A DNA stretch of 64,000 nucleotides from Rhodobacteraceae bacterium D3-12 (GTDB lineage: Bacteria > Pseudomonadota > Alphaproteobacteria > Rhodobacterales > Rhodobacteraceae): assembly GCA_025916135.1 (NCBI GenBank), contig CP104793.1, positions 4,377,001-4,441,000 on the forward strand, written 5' to 3'. The notes below the pieces were generated by a model, which did not search any database, was not told the DNA's origin, and worked only from the letters and a program-made list of their open reading frames with translations. Below, piece after piece: positions 19,008 to 27,198 of the stretch. The first letter of the stretch is position 1. Every line of letters starts with the position of its first letter. A program made the position numbers and the translations under genes.

Positions 19008-19577
19008 TCAATAGACGGGCGGGGCGATGACCCAGATGGCGATTGCCGGGGTGTCGTAGGGGTTGATCCATTCAAACGGTTCGTTGCGGATGCGAAAGCT
19101 GTCGCCGGGATGGACGGTGAAGAGATTGCCCGAGATCACGAGATCGAGCTTGCCCGAGATCAGGTAGCCGACCTCTTGGGTGGGGCGGGTGACGACCTCA
19201 CCGATGCGGGAGCGGGGTTGGAAGGTGGAGTGGACCACTTCGAAATCATCGGTGAGATCGGGGGAGAGCAGCTCTTCGACCAGCCCGGCGGTGTTCGACC
19301 CAATAGGGCGGCGGGCGGTTTTGCGCACGATATGCCCGGCCTCTCCCGCGGGGGCGGGGGTTTGGCCAAAGAGGAGCGAGACCGGAACATCAAGCGCGGC
19401 GGCAAGGTGGCGCAGATCGGTGATGGTGGGTTCGGAGAGGTCACGCTCGACCTGACTGAGCCAGCCGACGGAGCGGCCCAGCGTATCGGCCAGCCCCGAG
19501 AGCGTCAGCCCGCGCGATTTGCGGATTGCGCGGATGTCAGCGCCGAGAGTGGCGGGTGTGGGCGTGTCGTGATGCAT
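19008..19577 (-). CDS. XRE-family transcriptional regulator with C-terminal cupin
   Basis: A 189-residue regulator. An XRE helix-turn-helix occupies about residues 10-65 (IRAIRKSRGLTLSGLADTLG and GWLSQVERDLSEPTI). A cupin barrel follows (about 110-185: VGYLISGKLDLVISGN, VHPGDSFRIR), the type that senses small ligands. The ATG at 19577 is preferred to a TTG at 19604, because the latter lies inside the perfect inverted repeat upstream. It is first in the leftward demethylase operon and is probably its regulator. Similar XRE-cupin regulators control amine and polyamine catabolism; the ligand here is unknown. Confidence 0.88.
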   Translation of the reverse strand: MHHDTPTPATLGADIRAIRKSRGLTLSGLADTLGRSVGWLSQVERDLSEPTITDLRHLAAALDVPVSLLFGQTPAPAGEAGHIVRKTARRPIGSNTAGLVEELLSPDLTDDFEVVHSTFQPRSRIGEVVTRPTQEVGYLISGKLDLVISGNLFTVHPGDSFRIRNEPFEWINPYDTPAIAIWVIAPPVY

Positions 19578-19580
19578 GGC

Positions 19581-19653
19581 GGCACCGTGAAAATTTCGTG
19601 TCAATTTTCACGGTGCCTGATCTGCGTGAAAATTCAAAGCGAAATTTCATGCG
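19581..19653. promoter_or_regulatory. Likely autoregulatory operator: nested inverted repeats upstream of the XRE-cupin gene
   Basis: Arms GGCACCGTGAAAATT (19581-19595) and AATTTTCACGGTGCC (19603-19617) form a perfect 15-bp inverted repeat with a 7-base spacer, ending three bases before the regulator ATG. A second, imperfect pair, CGTGAAAATT (19625-19634) and AATTTCATGCG (19643-19653), repeats the same half-site. Four TGAAAWTT-like half-sites in 73 bases suggest cooperative binding of the XRE protein to its own promoter region. Confidence 0.65.
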
Positions 19654-19672
19654 CCGGGGTCGGCTCGGCACC

Positions 19673-20125
19673 TTAACTAGCAAAGACGAGATCGAGGATG
19701 TCGCTGAGGCGGGTGGCGTCGGTTTGTGTGAACGCGGCGGGTTGATTGCTGTCGATATCGAGCACGCCGAGCAGCGTTCCGGAGCCATCGCGCACCGGGA
19801 TCACCAGCTCGGACCGTGTCGAGCTGGCACAGGCGATATGGCCGGGGAAGGCATCGACATCATCGACAAGCTGCACCTGTCCTGTGCGGGCAGCAGCGCC
19901 ACAGACCCCACGGGAGAACGGGATCTGCAAACAGCCATGTCCGCCTTGGTAGGGACCGATTTTGAGCATCTCGGGCGCGGTGACGCGGTAGAAGCCGGTC
20001 CAGTCGAAGCGATCATCGGCGTGATGAATCTCGCACGCGAGGGTGGCCATGAGGGCGACGTTGTCGGTTTCGCCGTCAGCCAGCGCGAGGATGGATTGTT
20101 TGAGGGTGTCGTAATCTACGGTCAT
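19673..20125 (-). CDS. msrC: GAF-domain free methionine-(R)-sulfoxide reductase
   Basis: A 150-residue stand-alone GAF protein with the fRMsr fingerprint: FDWTGFYRV, CLQIPFSRGVCGAAA and FPGHIACAS. The three cysteines correspond to the catalytic and resolving cysteines of the E. coli YebR type. It reduces free Met-R-sulfoxide using thioredoxin, an oxidative-stress repair step. It is ten bases downstream of the esterase gene, with which it is probably cotranscribed, and ends ahead of the operator region of the XRE operon. Confidence 0.9.
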   Translation of the reverse strand: MTVDYDTLKQSILALADGETDNVALMATLACEIHHADDRFDWTGFYRVTAPEMLKIGPYQGGHGCLQIPFSRGVCGAAARTGQVQLVDDVDAFPGHIACASSTRSELVIPVRDGSGTLLGVLDIDSNQPAAFTQTDATRLSDILDLVFAS

Positions 20126-20134
20126 GGCGGCTCT

Positions 20135-21172
20135 TTAGGGCAGGGTGGCTTTCAGCCAGGTGGCGGATTTTGCGATAGCGTCGCGGCCTTGGGGGATCAC
20201 CTTGGTCAGGGAGAGGAAGGCGTGGATTTGACCGGGGTAGGTGAGGAGGTCGACCGGGACGTTGGCCGCTTTTAGTGATTTGGCGAGGGATAGGGCATCG
20301 TCCCAAAGCGGGTCATGACCGCCGGCGATGATGAGAGCGGGTGGCATATCAGCGTGATGCGGCGACAACAGGGGAGAAACGCGGGGCGCGGTTCTGTCTT
20401 GATCGGGGGGCAGGTAGAGCGAGAGATACCAATCAATGCGGTCGGCGGCGAGCAAGGGTTGCTCGGCAAGGTCGCGCATGGATTGGGAGGAAAGCCGCCC
20501 GTCGGTTCCGGGATAGATCAGCAGTTGTGCGACGGGCATGGGAAGCGCGTTTTCGGCGATGTCGTGCAGCAGGACGGCGGCGAGATTGCCCCCGGCGCTA
20601 TCGCCGCCGATGGCGAGTTGGTTGGGCGTGACGTTGAGGCCATCTGCATTGTCGAGCAGCGCGCGATAGCAGGCGAACACATCGTCTGGTGCGGCGGGAA
20701 ACGGGTGTTCCGGCGCGAGGCGGTAGTCAAAGGAAATGACGCGGACGCCGGAGAGGTCAGCCAGCGCGCCACAAAGCCCGTCGTGGGTGTCAATGTTGCC
20801 TTGAACCCAGCCGCCGCCGTGCAGGTAGAGCAGCGTCGGTTGCGCCGCGCGCGGGTCGCGGCCAGCGGTTGTGTAGATGCGAGCGGAACGCGGGCCGGAC
20901 GCGCCGGGCAGGGTCAGATCGGTTTTGGTCACAGAGGCGGGGCAGGGGCGCTCAAACTTGGCCGCGAGTGTGGCGATCTGGGCGCGGCTTTCTTCTAGGC
21001 TGGGCGGTTTATTGGGGTCGCGCAGAAGGGTGACAAGATCGGAGGCGGCCATCGCCTTGGGGTCGATTGTGCGACCCGCCACGGTGGTGAGGCGACCGGT
21101 GTAGATCAGCCGCACGAGAGGCTCTGGCAGAAAGACTTTGAGCAGACCCCAGATCAGTTTGAGTTTGTGCAT
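20135..21172 (-). CDS. Alpha/beta hydrolase, hormone-sensitive-lipase-like esterase
   Basis: 345 residues from the ATG at 21172 (MHKLKLIWGLL), preceded by GGGGGT. The HSL family oxyanion motif LHGGGW, the nucleophile elbow GGDSAGGN, and the later Asp and His (GGHDPLWDD, GQIHAF) are all present, so the catalytic triad is intact. Such enzymes hydrolyse short acyl esters or lactones; the natural substrate is unknown. The N-terminal 60 residues before the fold are amphipathic and may associate with membranes. The upstream-extended frame (from 21223) lacks support. Confidence 0.87.
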   Translation of the reverse strand: MHKLKLIWGLLKVFLPEPLVRLIYTGRLTTVAGRTIDPKAMAASDLVTLLRDPNKPPSLEESRAQIATLAAKFERPCPASVTKTDLTLPGASGPRSARIYTTAGRDPRAAQPTLLYLHGGGWVQGNIDTHDGLCGALADLSGVRVISFDYRLAPEHPFPAAPDDVFACYRALLDNADGLNVTPNQLAIGGDSAGGNLAAVLLHDIAENALPMPVAQLLIYPGTDGRLSSQSMRDLAEQPLLAADRIDWYLSLYLPPDQDRTAPRVSPLLSPHHADMPPALIIAGGHDPLWDDALSLAKSLKAANVPVDLLTYPGQIHAFLSLTKVIPQGRDAIAKSATWLKATLP

Positions 21173-21265
21173 GATACCCCCGGTTTTGACGCCCAATGAT
21201 AGGCGGCAAAACGGGAAAGGCAATGCGCCGGATAAGGTGCCCGGCGCATTGCGGATTGCGCAGGG

Positions 21266-22437
21266 TTAGACCCGCTCTATCGCGATGGCGGTGCCTTCGC
21301 CGCCGCCAATGCAAATGGCGGCGATCCCGCGCTTGAGGTCGCGTTTTTCAAGCGCATTCAACAGCGTGACCATGATCCGCGTGCCAGAGGCACCGATGGG
21401 GTGGCCAAGGGCGCAGGCGCCGCCGTTGACGTTGACGATGTCGCGCGGCAGGCCCAGTTCCTTCATGAAGGCCATGGGCACCACGGCGAAGGCTTCGTTC
21501 ACCTCCCAGAGGTCAACATCGGAGATGTCCCAGCCTAGACGCTCCATCAGTTTTTTCGCAGCCGGAACCGGCGCGGTGGGGAACATTGCCGGGGCCTGCG
21601 CGTGGCTGGCGTGGCCAAGGATGCGGGCGCGGATGTTGAGGCCGTTGGCCTCGGCATGATCGCGCGAGGACAGCACCAGCGCCGCGGCGCCATCGGAGAT
21701 CGACGAGCTGTTGGCGGCGGTCACCGTGCCGTCCTTGCGGAAGGCGGGTTTGAGCATCGGGATCTTCTCGGGACGCGCCTTGCCGGGTTGCTCATCGGTG
21801 GTGATGACCTCTTCACCGGTGCGGGCATGGACCGTGACGGGCGAGATTTCGCCCGCAAAAGCGCCGGAGCGTTCCGCTTCGAGCGCGTTGGAGAGCGAGG
21901 CGAGCGCGTATTGGTCTTGGTCTTCGCGGGTGAATTGGAACGCTTCGGCGCAGTCTTCGGCGAAGGTGCCCATGAGGCGGCCCTTGTCGTAGGCGTCTTC
22001 GAGACCATCAAGGAACATGTGATCCTTGACCTCTTGGTGGCCGATCCGCGCACCGCCGCGCATTTTGGGCAGGATGTAGGGCGCGTTCGACATGGATTCC
22101 ATGCCGCCAGCGACCATCGTGTCGTTATGCCCGAGGGCGATCTGGTCATAGGCCATCATGGCGGTGCGCATGCCCGAGCCGCACATTTTGTTGAGCGTGG
22201 TTGCGGGGCCTCTTCGCCCAAACCGGCGGCGAAACCTGCCTGTCTGGCCGGTGCCTGGCCTTGGCCGGCGGGCAGGACGCAGCCCATGAGCACCTCGTCA
22301 ACCGTGCTGACGCGCGCGTCAGCCAAAGCGGCGCGGATGGCGGACCCGCCGAGCGCGGCGGCGTCGACCCCGTCAAACACCCCTTGGAACCCGCCCATTG
22401 GGGTACGCGATGCCCCTGCGATTACGACATCTTTCAT
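21266..22437 (-). pseudogene. Acetyl-CoA C-acyltransferase (thiolase), frameshifted as read
   Basis: Thiolase that condenses or cleaves acyl-CoA (acetoacetyl-CoA or beta-oxidation). The first part, from the ATG at 22437 behind GAGGAGGACAAGTC, gives MKDVVIAGASRTPMGGFQG and ends in garbled residues. The second part resumes with NKMCGSGMRTAMMAYDQI, and later holds GGMESMSNAPY, NVNGGACALGHPIGASGTRI and CIGGGEGTA (C-terminal active-site Cys and His). Adding one base to the G run 22205-22208 joins them into 390 residues, the standard length. The usual nucleophile Cys (LNxxCGSG) sits right at the junction, in NKMCGSG. Divergent from the STAS-domain gene. Confidence 0.9.
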
Positions 22438-22540
22438 GACTTGTCCTCCTCTTCTCTGGCTCTTGCATACCGAATGGTAAGGTTTGAGGTCTACCCTGCT
22501 TGCTTATCAATCGTATTTCTACGGCAACAAGGGCTCAGAA

Positions 22541-22879
22541 ATGAAACTTGAGATTAGGGACGCTAGCGAGTTTTTGGTTGTGACAGTGCGTGAGCAGCGG
22601 ATTGATGCTGCGGTCGCCATCAGATTCAAGGATCAGATCAGAGAGGTGATCGGAAGGGGCGCGCCGCATGTGGTGTTTGACCTGAGCGAGGTTGAGTTTG
22701 TCGATTCGAGCGGGTTGGGCGCGATTGTCGCGGCGATGAAGCAGATGGGCAGCACCCGGCGGCTTGACCTTGCCGGGCTGACGCCGGCGGTGGAGCGTGT
22801 CTTTCGCCTAACCCGGATGGACACTGTGTTCACCATTCACACCGACGTGGCGCAAGCCGAGGCGGTTTATGCGGGATAA
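22541..22879 (+). CDS. STAS-domain anti-sigma factor antagonist (RsbV/SpoIIAA-like)
   Basis: A 112-residue STAS protein starting at the ATG at 22541 (MKLEIRDASEFLVV). The conserved phospho-acceptor region reads VEFVDSSGLGAIVAAM. In partner-switching systems the unphosphorylated form binds an anti-sigma kinase and frees its target. The following gene encodes a matching RsbW-like ATPase 43 bases downstream. The longer frame from 22484 has no ribosome-binding site and no family support. Confidence 0.88.
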   Translation: MKLEIRDASEFLVVTVREQRIDAAVAIRFKDQIREVIGRGAPHVVFDLSEVEFVDSSGLGAIVAAMKQMGSTRRLDLAGLTPAVERVFRLTRMDTVFTIHTDVAQAEAVYAG

Positions 22880-22921
22880 AAGCGGGTGCGCCCCGACGCG
22901 TGGCCCAAGGACAAGGCGCAC

Positions 22922-23404
22922 ATGACGCAGGACAGCGAAAACGCGGGATGCCAGCCTTCTCAGCGGGTCTCGATTTCTTTTGCGAGCGGCGCGTGGGAAG
23001 TGCGTGAGGCGCTGGCCCAGTTGAAAGACCGGCTGGCTGTGATGCAGCTTGGCGCTGAGCATGAAACCACGGTTGAGCTTGTCGTTGGAGAGGTTCTCAA
23101 CAACGTGGTTGAACATGCCTATGGTCCGGGACAGAGTGGCCCGATTGAGGTGATGTGCGAACGGGAAGAGGCCGCGCTGCATTTTTGCGTTCGTGATTCC
23201 GGGCGCGCCTTTCTGGGGCTACAACTTCCGCGGGGCGATCCGCCTGATGTTGATCGCGTCAGGGAAGAGTTGCCGGAAGGTGGTTTTGGTTGGTATATGG
23301 TTCGCAACCTTGCTTGCGGGCTTGGCTATACCCGTGACTCGGATCGCAACACTCTCAAATTTTATATATCTTTGAAGGTGTTAGAGGGCGAAAGCCCGTC
23401 ATGA
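22922..23404 (+). CDS. RsbW-like serine kinase / anti-sigma regulatory factor (HATPase_c)
   Basis: 160 residues of the GHKL ATPase fold. The N box is VVGEVLNNVVEHAYG, G1 is VRDSGRAF, and the G2-like segment is GGFGWYMVRNLA. The ATG at 22922 follows AAGGACAAGGCGC; a GTG at 22886 is a less likely start. It should phosphorylate the STAS partner encoded just upstream. No sigma factor or PP2C phosphatase gene is adjacent, so the output of the switch lies elsewhere. Confidence 0.85.
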   Translation: MTQDSENAGCQPSQRVSISFASGAWEVREALAQLKDRLAVMQLGAEHETTVELVVGEVLNNVVEHAYGPGQSGPIEVMCEREEAALHFCVRDSGRAFLGLQLPRGDPPDVDRVREELPEGGFGWYMVRNLACGLGYTRDSDRNTLKFYISLKVLEGESPS

Positions 23405-23698
23405 GCGCCGGGGTTTTCAGAAACTTGGCAACCTTTGGCAACTTTGGTCAGACCCGGTGAAAAACGATCATTGAATCGCCTTAATGCGTTCGTAATCGCG
23501 CCAGATTCATTACGCATAACGGAGGGGTAGCTGCATATGGCTTCCCTCGGCGCCGCGCGTTAACAGCCCCCACCCAGTGCGTGGCGTCGAGGTTTACTTT
23601 TTCCCAAAATTTTAACCGGCCAACCACGCAAACCATGCGTTGGCATTTGGTGCGATGCGCCCTAGTCTTTTGCCAACGCAGGGCAAGGGGACGAATTC
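23405..23698. other. Intergenic region with an inverted repeat before the gamma-glutamyltransferase gene
   Basis: No convincing gene. Near the left end AACTTGGCAACCTTTGGCAA and ACTTTGGTC form a degenerate tandem repeat. TGCGTTGGCA (23636-23645) and TGCCAACGCA (23671-23680) are perfect inverted arms 25 bases apart, ending 18 bases before the gamma-glutamyltransferase ATG, and could be an operator or leader hairpin. Confidence 0.4.
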
Positions 23699-25271
23699 AT
23701 GCGCGATTTTCACTTTCCAGGACGATCAGCGGTGTTGGCCGCAAATGGGGTTTGCGCTACGTCGCATCCGTTGGCGGCAAAAGTTGCGATTGAAACGCTG
23801 GAGGCGGGTGGCAACGCGATGGACGCTGCCATCGCGGGGGCTGTGCTTTTGGGGATTTGCGAACCGCAGATGACCGGGATTGGCGGCGATTGCTTTGTTT
23901 TGTTCAAACCGGCCGGGTCGGATGAGATCAAGGCGCTCAACGGATCGGGGCGGGCCCCGGCGGCGGCGAGCGCGGCGGCCTTGCGAGAGGCGGGCCATAA
24001 GACTGTGCCGCTTTTTGCGCCCGAAGCGGTGACGATCCCGACGGCGATTGATGGGTTTTGTCGATTGAACGCGGACTGGGGGGCGCTGGGGCTGGATCGT
24101 ATTTTGGCGCCTGCTATTCGCTATGCCGAAGAGGGGGTTCCGGTTGCGCCGCGCGTGGCGTTCGATTGGCCAACAGCGGCCAAGGCATTGTCGGGCCACG
24201 GCAAAAAGTATTTCCTTGTGGATGGCAAACCCGCGCAGGTTGGCCAGAAGTTTCGCGCGCCGGGGCAAGCCGAGGTGCTGCGGCGGATCGCGGCACAAGG
24301 GCGCGACGGGTTTTATACCGGGGAAGTGGCCGACGACATGGTGAGCGAGCTGCGTGCGCGTGGCGGTGTTCATACGCTTGATGATTTCGCAGCGGCGGAG
24401 AGTTTTTACACCGATCCGGTGGGCGGGGATTACAAGGGCGCGACTCTGCTGGAGCATCCGCCGAACGGGCAGGGCGCGACGGCGAATCTGTTGCTGAATA
24501 TTCTGAACCAGTTCGATATTGCCGGAATGGACCCATTTGGCGCAGAGCGCGCCCATATCGAGGCGGAGGCGACGAAGCTGGCCTATGATGCGCGTAACAG
24601 GTTTATTGCCGACCCGGACCACACGGCGCGGCTTGACCATATGATGGCGACAGAGACGGCCAAGAAGCTGGCTGCTTTGATTGATCCGAAGCGGGCAATG
24701 GCGGCGGCGGCGCCGGTGAGCGAGGCGGTGCATAAGGATACGATTTACATCACGGTTGTGGACAAGGACCGGATGGCTGTGTCGTTCATCTATTCGATTT
24801 TTCACGGGTTCGGGAGCGGGATTGCGAGCGAGAAATTCGGTATCCTGCTGCAAAACCGGGGAGCTGGTTTCACGCTGGATGAAGGGCATCCGAACGAGAT
24901 GGCGGGTGGCAAGCGTCCGATGCATACGATCATTCCCGGCATGGTTAAGAATGGCGGCGCGGTCATGCCATTTGGCGTGATGGGGGGGCGTATCAACCCT
25001 GTGGACATGCCAGATCGTCTCTAACATGGTGGATTTCGGGATGAACCCGCAGGCGGCGATAGATGCGCCGCGTAGTTTTGCCGACGGGGATGTTCTTAAT
25101 GTTGAGCGGAGCTATTCCGAAGCCGTTCGAGCGGAGCTTGTCGATATGGGGCATAACGTGGCGGTGCCGGATGGTCCGCTGGGCGGGGCGCAGGCGATTC
25201 AGCTGCGCGAGGATGGTCTGCTTGAAGGGGCGTCTGATCCGAGGAAAGACGGGATCGCGCTGGGATACTAA
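23699..25271 (+). pseudogene. ggt: Gamma-glutamyltransferase, frameshifted twice as read
   Basis: N-terminal nucleophile hydrolase that cleaves gamma-glutamyl bonds, as in glutathione. The ATG at 23699 follows AAGGGGACGAATTC. Family blocks are NGVCATSHPLAA, EAGGNAMDAA, MTGIGGDCFVL and the processing/nucleophile region HKDTIYITVVD, whose Thr would become the N-terminus of the small subunit. Near the end the frame breaks in the seven-G run 24981-24987 (one more G restores VMGGAYQPCGHAR) and again near 25014, before VSNMVDFGMNPQAAID. With both bases restored the protein is 524 residues, a family-typical size. No export signal peptide is visible, so it may be cytoplasmic or exported differently. 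Confidence 0.88.
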
Positions 25272-25325
25272 AGCGACAATGACGGGCCCGGGATTGGTCC
25301 GGGCGCATTTATCAGGAGGTGAGCC

Positions 25326-25709
25326 ATGGCGATTACGCCGGTGAAAGAAATGGTTGCGGCGGCGAAGCGCGAGATCACGTCGATTTCCGCCGAAGAGGCG
25401 CAGGCCAAGGCGGCAGCGGGTGAGATCCTGTTGGTGGATATTCGTGACCCTAGGGAGTTGGCGCGAGAAGGGCGGATTGAAGGCGCGTTTCATGCGCCGC
25501 GCGGGATGCTGGAATTCTGGGTCGATCCGCAGAGCCCCTATTTCAAAGAGGCGTTGGCGACGGACAAAACGCTTGTTCTGTTTTGTGCAAGCGCGTGGCG
25601 TTCGGCGTTGTCGACAAAGGTGTTGAAGGACATGGGGGTCGAAAACATCGCCGAGATGGAAGGCGGGTTTTCAGCGTGGAAAAAAGAAGGACGACCGGTC
25701 GAACTGTAA
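25326..25709 (+). CDS. Single-domain rhodanese-like protein
   Basis: 127 residues with a complete rhodanese domain: LLVDIRDPRELAREGRI, the active-site loop CASAWRS (catalytic Cys), and the terminal GGFSAWKKEG. It would carry sulfur as a persulfide or act as a thiosulfate sulfurtransferase; the partner is unknown. A strong ribosome-binding site (AGGAGGTGAGCC) precedes the ATG, 54 bases after the gamma-glutamyltransferase stop, so the two are probably one transcript, consistent with sulfur or thiol metabolism. Confidence 0.92.
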   Translation: MAITPVKEMVAAAKREITSISAEEAQAKAAAGEILLVDIRDPRELAREGRIEGAFHAPRGMLEFWVDPQSPYFKEALATDKTLVLFCASAWRSALSTKVLKDMGVENIAEMEGGFSAWKKEGRPVEL

Positions 25710-25742
25710 CACCCGGCTTGGACTTGCCCGGCTTGGACTTGC

Positions 25743-25768
25743 AAAGGCGCGTGGTGATACGCGCCTTT
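25743..25768. terminator. Bidirectional-looking terminator hairpin
   Basis: AAAGGCGCGT (25743-25752) and ACGCGCCTTT (25759-25768) form a perfect 10-bp stem with loop GGTGAT between the convergent rhodanese and hspQ genes. The stem itself ends in AAA/TTT, supplying a short T-tract in both directions. Just before it a 15-base direct repeat, CCGGCTTGGACTTGC, occurs twice. Confidence 0.7.
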
Positions 25769-26093
25769 AGTTCAGTTGGAAGTGCAGCGGGTAGAGGCCG
25801 TCCTCGAAGGGGCCGAAGAGATCGGGGATGTCGGGGTGATCGACGGGTTCGCCCGAATAGTCGGCGATCAGGTTCTGTTCGCTGACATAGGCGACATAGT
25901 AGCTCTGATCATTTTCGGCCAGCAGGTGATAGAACGGCTGTTCTTTCTCGGGGCGCGAGTCTTCGGGGATGGCATCATACCATTCCTCGGTGTTGTTGAA
26001 CTCGGCATCGACGTCAAAAACCACGCCGCGGAACGGGTGTTTTCGATGGCGCACGACTTGGCCAAGGTGATATTTCGCAAGTGTTCTACGCAT
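25767..26093 (-). CDS. hspQ: Heat shock protein HspQ
   Basis: 108 residues of the HspQ/YccV beta-barrel fold: AKYHLGQVVRHRKHPFRGVV at the N-terminus, the WYDAIPEDSRPEK segment, and PFYHLLAENDQSYYVAYVSE. HspQ is a small hemimethylated-DNA-binding-like protein that modulates Lon protease in enterobacteria; the same is presumed here. Monocistronic, convergent with the rhodanese gene and sharing its terminator. Confidence 0.93.
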   Translation of the reverse strand: MRRTLAKYHLGQVVRHRKHPFRGVVFDVDAEFNNTEEWYDAIPEDSRPEKEQPFYHLLAENDQSYYVAYVSEQNLIADYSGEPVDHPDIPDLFGPFEDGLYPLHFQLN

Positions 26094-26293
26094 AGTTCGC
26101 CAGCCCCTATCGTTCTAGCATAGGGCTTTCAAGGGGCATTTGTCCATTTAGGCAGCGCAATTTTCGGGGAAACAAACTGTGTGCGCAAATGTGACAGTTG
26201 TGATCCGGCGTGACGCGGCCGTTGTGGAATTCTGCTTTAGCCGGAGGCGAAAATGGGCTAACTTGCGGCAAAACAAAAAAGCGAGAGGCAGGA

Positions 26294-26884
26294 ATGAGCA
26301 GACCCCTTCGCGCCCTTATTCTGTTGATGTTGCTGGCAAGTTGTGGCGGTGGCCGCGACTATCAGGCGCCACGTGAGTTCGACAATGCGTGCAGCATCCT
26401 GAAAAGCAGGCCGCATTATGTGCGCGCGTTTCGCGCGACCGAGCGCAAGTGGAACGTGCCGGTGCATGTGCAGATGGCGACCATTTACCAAGAAAGCAAG
26501 TTCAAGGCGGATGCGCGCACGCCGTTTCGCTGGGCCATTGGGGTGATCCCGATGGGCCGTCAATCAAGTGCCTATGGCTATTCGCAGGCGCTGGATGCGA
26601 CGTGGAAAGAATACAAGCAGGCCACGGGCAACAGCCGCGCCAAGCGCAACAATATCCGCGATGCGAGCGACTTTATGGGCTGGTATATGAACATCACCAA
26701 AGAGCGGAACGGTATCGCGCTGAGCGACGCGCGCAACCAGTATCTTGCTTATCACGAGGGGCACACCGGCTATCGGCGTGGCACCTACCGTGCCAAAGCG
26801 TGGTTGATGCGCGTGTCGGGCGAAGTTGGTGCACGCTCGAAGACCTATGAGGCGCAGTTGAAGCGGTGCGGGCGGCTGAGATAG
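26294..26884 (+). CDS. SLT-domain lipoprotein (lytic transglycosylase-like)
   Basis: 196 residues from the ATG at 26294 (GAGAGGCAGGA upstream). A lipoprotein signal with lipobox LLAS-C (Cys about residue 17) is followed by an SLT-like lysozyme fold. The likely catalytic Glu is in MATIYQESKFKAD, followed by AYGYSQALDATWKEY and YLAYHEGHTGYRRGTY. It probably trims peptidoglycan at the outer membrane; enzymatic activity is inferred from the fold. Single gene bounded by intergenic hairpins. Confidence 0.87.
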   Translation: MSRPLRALILLMLLASCGGGRDYQAPREFDNACSILKSRPHYVRAFRATERKWNVPVHVQMATIYQESKFKADARTPFRWAIGVIPMGRQSSAYGYSQALDATWKEYKQATGNSRAKRNNIRDASDFMGWYMNITKERNGIALSDARNQYLAYHEGHTGYRRGTYRAKAWLMRVSGEVGARSKTYEAQLKRCGRLR

Positions 26885-27198
26885 GCGGCTGTGCCTCCAT
26901 GCGCGGAGGGAATGGTTAACCGCCGGTGGCGTTAACCATTTGGGGGGTGACTCCCGGCTGACATCCGGCTGACTCCCGGCTGCCGAAATTTCCGAACATG
27001 TTAAGCATCGCCATGGTTAACGCGGCGGGCGCTGGAAACGGGTGCAGACAACGCCAAGGTGCTCTGCCGGTTGCAGAGGCGGTCAGCAAAGAGTGCAGAT
27101 TGCCCCACGCCACATAGGGCAGCGCCCGCCCATGGGGCGGTCGGGCGCTGCCCGGCGGCGCTATGCGCCTTGACTCCGGGCTTTGCTAGGTGGCGATG
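26885..27198. other. Intergenic region with hairpins, no gene seen
   Basis: Two perfect inverted repeats bracket it: AATGGTTAAC/GTTAACCATT (26911-26920 and 26931-26940) close behind the transglycosylase stop, and a 12-bp stem (27117-27128 with 27142-27153) close behind the lolA stop on the other strand. Between them CTCCCGGCTGA-like units recur three times. The two genes converge, so these are plausible terminators for each side. Confidence 0.55.

Noticed and set aside
19578-19604. Longer XRE-cupin start at a TTG (19604)
   Set aside because: The extension is encoded by the right part of a perfect inverted repeat better explained as an operator; the ATG at 19577 fits the family start.
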